Source: an uncultured Nitrospira sp. (GTDB lineage Bacteria; Nitrospirota; Nitrospiria; Nitrospirales; Nitrospiraceae). Taken from it: 36,413 bases of DNA. The position numbers and the translations under genes were made by a program. Location of the stretch: assembly GCA_902500715.1 (NCBI GenBank), contig CABVRO010000024.1, positions 1-36,413 on the forward strand. Reading direction: 5' to 3'. This document shows positions 32,877 through 36,413 of the stretch, piece by piece. The notes below the pieces were generated by a model, which worked only from the letters and a program-made list of their open reading frames with translations, had not been told where the DNA came from and did not search any database. The first letter of the stretch is position 1. Each line of letters opens with the position of its first letter.

Positions 32877-32905
32877 GGTCCCTGCTGTTCTCAGGACCAG
32901 CAGGG
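32877..32905 (+). promoter_or_regulatory. Overlapping inverted repeats before the RND adaptor gene
   Basis: CCCTGCTG (32880-32887) and CAGCAGGG (32898-32905) are a perfect inverted repeat with a ten-base spacer. Overlapping it, GGTCC (32877-32881) pairs with GGACC (32894-32898), so the two stems are mutually exclusive. The element ends 24 bases before the adaptor ATG. It may be a regulator site or an RNA switch. Confidence 0.4.
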
Positions 32906-32929
32906 GCGCCCAAGGTAGATGATCGACGC

Positions 32930-34168
32930 ATGATAGAGACAGCGGGGGTTTTCAGACGGAATTCCGACCGACAGCATCGGCGATCCGGTGACTGGCGCTC
33001 TCTTGCGGGACAATGCCTGGCGATCGGGCTGGTACTGATCTCGGCAGCAGCCTGCGATCGGGATGCACCCGTGGCGCCGCCGGCCGGCAAGCCGATGGGC
33101 AGATCCGCCAACGGGATGGTGCAGCTGACCGATCCTGAAATTGCCCGAGCCGGCATCGAGGTGATGACGGTCAAAAAAGAGCCGTTTACCTTCCATCGCG
33201 AATTTCCCGCGACCGTGCAAGCCAATGAGAATGAACTGGCGGAAGTCACGACCCTGATTCGAGGGAGAGTCGTCGAGGTGCTGGTCGATGTGGGAAAGGA
33301 TGTGAAGAAGGGCGAGCGTCTGGCTCTGCTCGACAGTACCGATCTCGGGATGGCCGAAGGAGCGTACCTCAAAACGGCGGCGAGACAACATGAAGCGCAG
33401 TTGGCCTTTGAGCGGGCGGAAAATCTCCATGAGCATCGTGCGATCAGCCTGGCCGAGTTGCAACGCCGGGAAGCGGAAATGAAAACCGCGCGAGCCGATG
33501 CGCGGGAGGCCTCGCATCGGCTCGCGTTGCTCGGCGTGCCGGCCCAGGAAATCCAACGGCTCGAACGCGAGCAGACGATCCGTTCCGACGTGGCGATTCG
33601 AGCGCCCTTTGCAGGCCGTGTGATCATGCGCAATATCACGCGCGGGGAAGTGGTGGAGACCTCCCGGAACTGCTTCACCATCGCCGACCTGTCCGATGTC
33701 TGGGTGGTGGCCAATGTGCCGGAAAAGGACGTGCGTTTTATTCGTCCGAAGGACCGGGTTCATGTGATGGTTCCGGCCTATCCGCATGGGCTGTTCTCCG
33801 GCACCGTGACCTATGTCAGCGATGTCCTCGACCCATCGACCAGGACGATGCGCGTCCGTGTCACCGTGCTCAATCCCGATCGGATCCTAAAGCCGGAGAT
33901 GTTCGCCATGGTCCGCGTCTTCGCGTCGCCTCAACCGGAGGCGCTGGCGGTGCCGCTCACGGCCGTGCAGCAGGACGGGACGGGAAAATTGCTGTTCGTG
34001 CGGCAACCGGACAATCGATTTGAATCGCGCCGGGTTCTCCTGGGAGACGAACTGGATGGGAAGGCTCTTGTCCTGGAGGGGCTGCACGAGGGGGAAGACG
34101 TGGTCGTCAAAGGGGCCTTCGCAATCAAGTCGGAGTTCGATATCCACAAAATCGAGCCCACGCCATGA
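32930..34168 (+). CDS. RND efflux periplasmic adaptor (CzcB/CusB-type)
   Basis: The protein has 412 residues. A lipoprotein-type signal is visible (LAIGLVLISAAAC), preceded by about 30 basic residues. The adaptor layout follows: beta-barrel/lipoyl halves (TTLIRGRVVEVLVDVGKDVKKGERLALLD and RAPFAGRVIMRNITRGEVVE) flanking a helical hairpin (EAQLAFERAENLHEHRAISL), then AFAIKSEFDIHKI at the end. It bridges the inner-membrane pump and an outer-membrane channel. It overlaps the pump start by four bases (ATGA). No TolC/CzcC gene lies upstream, so the channel is encoded elsewhere. The ribosome binding site is weak. Confidence 0.9.
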   Translation: MIETAGVFRRNSDRQHRRSGDWRSLAGQCLAIGLVLISAAACDRDAPVAPPAGKPMGRSANGMVQLTDPEIARAGIEVMTVKKEPFTFHREFPATVQANENELAEVTTLIRGRVVEVLVDVGKDVKKGERLALLDSTDLGMAEGAYLKTAARQHEAQLAFERAENLHEHRAISLAELQRREAEMKTARADAREASHRLALLGVPAQEIQRLEREQTIRSDVAIRAPFAGRVIMRNITRGEVVETSRNCFTIADLSDVWVVANVPEKDVRFIRPKDRVHVMVPAYPHGLFSGTVTYVSDVLDPSTRTMRVRVTVLNPDRILKPEMFAMVRVFASPQPEALAVPLTAVQQDGTGKLLFVRQPDNRFESRRVLLGDELDGKALVLEGLHEGEDVVVKGAFAIKSEFDIHKIEPTP

Positions 34169-36413
34169 TTGCCTCACTGTTGGAGTTCTCGCTCCGCCAA
34201 TCGATCCTCGTCATCGGACTGGCCTGCATGTTTTCCGTGGCCGGCCTGTTCGCCTTTCAATCCATTCCCATCGATGCCTACCCCGACGTGACCAATGTGC
34301 AGGTGCAGGTGTTGACGGAAGCGCCTGGCCTCTCTCCCGTTGAAGTGGAACGCTTCATCACCTATCCGATCGAACTGCAGATGAACGGGCTGCCGGGCCT
34401 GACGGAAATCCGCTCGTTGTCCAAGTTCGCGCTCTCTCAGCTGACGGTGGTGTTCGAGGATGATGTGGATGTGTACTTTGCCCGCCAGTTGGTGTTGGAG
34501 CGGATCATGGCGGTCAAGGAGCGGTTGCCGGCGGGTATCGATCCGGTCCTGGCGCCGGTCACGACTGGACTGGGAGAGATCTACCAATACTATCTCGAAG
34601 GCCCGCAAGCCCATGCGACCGATACGGCGCTCGTAGAGGCCGAGTTGACGAATCAGCGGACGGTGCAGGATTGGGTACTCCGCCCCTTGCTGAAGAGTGT
34701 GCCGGGCGTGATCGATGTGAACGGCCTGGGCGGATTCGTGAAGCAGTTCCAAGTGCTGGTGGATCCCGACAAGTTACGCAAATACAGCCTGACGCTGCAC
34801 GACATCTATGAGGCGGTGCAGAAGAACAATGCCAATTCCGGCGGCAATGTGCTGGAACGGCATGCGGAACGCGCCATTGTGCGGGGACTGGGACTCATCA
34901 AAACCCTGCCCGACATCGAGCGTATCGTCGTGAAGGAAGCGGGCGGCACACCCGTGTTCGTCCGTGATGTGGCAGAGGTTCGTATCGGTCATGCGGTGCG
35001 CCATGGCGCGGCCGTGTTGAACGGCGAGCGGGAGGTGGTGGCGGGCACGGTGTTGATGCTGCGTGGAGGCAATGCACGTGAAGTCGTCCGTGCCGTGAAA
35101 CGCCGGGTCGACACGATTCAGCAGGACGGGTTGTTGTCGGAAGGCCTCAAGATCATCCCGTTTTATGACCGGATCGAGCTCGTGACAGCGGCCATCAATA
35201 CCGTGCGCGATGCCTTGATCGAGGGCATCGTCCTGGTGACCGTCGTGTTTTTTCTATTTCTGGGCCATGTGCGGAGCGCGATCGTCGTCACCGTGTCTCT
35301 GTTGGTCACGCCGCTGATGACGTTCCTGGCGATGCAGCGCGTGGGGCTCTCCGCCAACCTCATGACCTTGGGTGGCCTGGCGATCGGGATCGGTGAAATT
35401 GCCGACGGATCGTTGGTCGTGGTGGAGAATGTCTATCGCCATCTCTCAGAAAATCATTTGCATCAGCGGTCTCGGCTTGAGGTGATTTTCCGGGCCACCA
35501 GCGAAGTAGGGCGGCCGATCGTGTTCGGGATCCTGATCATCAGCGTCGTCTTCCTTCCCCTCATGACTCTGCACGGGATGGAAGGGAAAATGTTCGCCCC
35601 GTTGGCCTATACGCTGGTGATTTCGCTGCTGATGTCGGTGGTCGTCACCCTGACCCTCTCGCCGGTGCTGGCATCCCTGATCCTGCGCGGCGACCATCCG
35701 GTGGAGACCCGGCTCACCCGGTGGATGAAGGCCCGCTATCAGCCGGTGCTCCGGTGGACGCTCGACCATCGGGTGCCGGTGTTGCTGGGATCGACGGTGG
35801 TAGTGCTGGCGAGTCTGACCCTACTGCCGTTCGTGGGGCGGGAATTCATTCCGATTCTGGAGGAGGGCGCGTTGACGCCGCAAATCGTGCGGCTGCCGAG
35901 TGTCTCGTTGCCGGAGTCGATCGCGATTGAGAAGCAAACGCAGAAAGTCATGCTGGAGTTTCCTGAAGTGCAGATGTCGGTGAGCAAGATCGGACGCCCC
36001 GATATCGCCGTCGGTCCGGAGGAGCCGAATGAGAGCGATCCGATCGTGACGCTGCGTCCGCGCAACGGTTGGACCACGGCACAAACACAATCGGGATTGG
36101 TAGATGCGATTCGGAAGCGTCTTGCGGAGATTCCCGGTATCTCCGTGCTGATGAGTCAGCCGATCCAGGAACGGGTCGATGAGTTGATCTCCGGCATCAG
36201 GACCGAATGCGCCATCAAGTTGTTCGGGGACGATCTCGACCTGCTCTACCAGAACGCCGAAATCATTGCGAACCTGATGCGGACGGTGGAAGGGGTCAAA
36301 GACGTCAAGGTCGAACAAGTTGCCGGACAGCCCTATCTGACGATCGACATCGATCGTCAGAAAATCGCCCGTTACGGGATCAACGTGTCGGATGTGCACG
36401 ACATCATTACGAC
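34165..36413 (+). CDS. Heavy-metal RND efflux pump (CzcA/CusA family), 3' truncated
   Basis: About 749 residues lie in the window, of a family of about 1,030. It starts MIASLLEFSLRQSILVIGLA, followed by the family's IPIDAYPDVTNVQVQVLTEAPGL. TM4 reads AIGIGEIADGSLVVVEN at about residues 406-422: the proton-relay Asp is present, but the DFGxxxD form of zinc/cobalt CzcA is replaced by AIGxxxxxD, nearer to the CusA copper/silver pattern. By contrast, MSQPIQERVDELISGIRTE is CzcA-like. The exported metal is thus uncertain. It is translationally coupled to the adaptor and continues past the end of the window. Confidence 0.93.
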   Translation, partial: MIASLLEFSLRQSILVIGLACMFSVAGLFAFQSIPIDAYPDVTNVQVQVLTEAPGLSPVEVERFITYPIELQMNGLPGLTEIRSLSKFALSQLTVVFEDDVDVYFARQLVLERIMAVKERLPAGIDPVLAPVTTGLGEIYQYYLEGPQAHATDTALVEAELTNQRTVQDWVLRPLLKSVPGVIDVNGLGGFVKQFQVLVDPDKLRKYSLTLHDIYEAVQKNNANSGGNVLERHAERAIVRGLGLIKTLPDIERIVVKEAGGTPVFVRDVAEVRIGHAVRHGAAVLNGEREVVAGTVLMLRGGNAREVVRAVKRRVDTIQQDGLLSEGLKIIPFYDRIELVTAAINTVRDALIEGIVLVTVVFFLFLGHVRSAIVVTVSLLVTPLMTFLAMQRVGLSANLMTLGGLAIGIGEIADGSLVVVENVYRHLSENHLHQRSRLEVIFRATSEVGRPIVFGILIISVVFLPLMTLHGMEGKMFAPLAYTLVISLLMSVVVTLTLSPVLASLILRGDHPVETRLTRWMKARYQPVLRWTLDHRVPVLLGSTVVVLASLTLLPFVGREFIPILEEGALTPQIVRLPSVSLPESIAIEKQTQKVMLEFPEVQMSVSKIGRPDIAVGPEEPNESDPIVTLRPRNGWTTAQTQSGLVDAIRKRLAEIPGISVLMSQPIQERVDELISGIRTECAIKLFGDDLDLLYQNAEIIANLMRTVEGVKDVKVEQVAGQPYLTIDIDRQKIARYGINVSDVHDIIT

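Overview
The window is a GC-rich bacterial chromosome segment coding densely on both strands. The gene content and style suggest a Nitrospira-like member of the Nitrospirota: an outer-membrane c-type cytochrome/barrel protein, several universal stress proteins, a LonB-type protease, pentapeptide and CBS proteins, and GG-N10-GC promoter motifs. No rRNA or marker gene is present, so this placement is inference.

Layout. (1) 1-4.3 kb, plus strand: the 3' part of a cupredoxin/carboxypeptidase-regulatory protein, a CxxCH-containing outer-membrane barrel protein, a SHOCT lipoprotein, a methyltransferase and a possible small zinc ribbon. (2) 4.3-7.0 kb: a PhoD alkaline phosphatase gene interrupted by one in-frame TAA, a DUF2934-like protein, and a non-coding stretch holding an inverted-repeat, MITE-like element. 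(3) 7.0-12.5 kb, minus strand: TerC membrane protein, a four-CBS protein, a class IIC-like P-type ATPase and a tandem universal stress protein (USP). (4) 12.9-14.4 kb, plus strand: a secreted protein and two CBS genes. (5) 14.4-21.7 kb, minus strand: a tightly spaced run read as hibernation factor/cold-shock fusion, LonB protease, FmdB zinc ribbon, cytochrome c, nicotinamidase, nicotinate phosphoribosyltransferase and pentapeptide protein, followed by a small decayed ORF. (6) 21.9-23.6 kb, plus strand: an APH-fold kinase overlapping an APS-kinase-like P-loop kinase. (7) 23.6-31.5 kb: a secreted metzincin-like protease with four C-terminal Cys repeats, a GH13 alpha-glucan enzyme, a small exported protein, a methyltransferase, a lytic transglycosylase, a GNAT acetyltransferase and small ORFs. 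(8) 31.8-36.4 kb, plus strand: a second tandem USP and the start of a heavy-metal RND efflux operon (adaptor, then a pump that runs off the end).

The most interesting feature is the 7-23.6 kb block. Two USPs (one more at 31.8 kb), three CBS proteins, a P2-type ATPase, a ribosome hibernation factor, NAD salvage including nicotinate phosphoribosyltransferase, and an APH/P-loop kinase pair closely parallel the functional classes of the mycobacterial DosR dormancy regulon, but here they are physically clustered in a distant lineage. Sigma-54-like -24/-12 motifs lie 40-50 bases upstream of the first genes of three of these units, hinting at common control. I read the block as a quiescence/energy-limitation island that would stall ribosomes, degrade proteins, sense adenylates, adjust ion gradients and keep NAD supplied.
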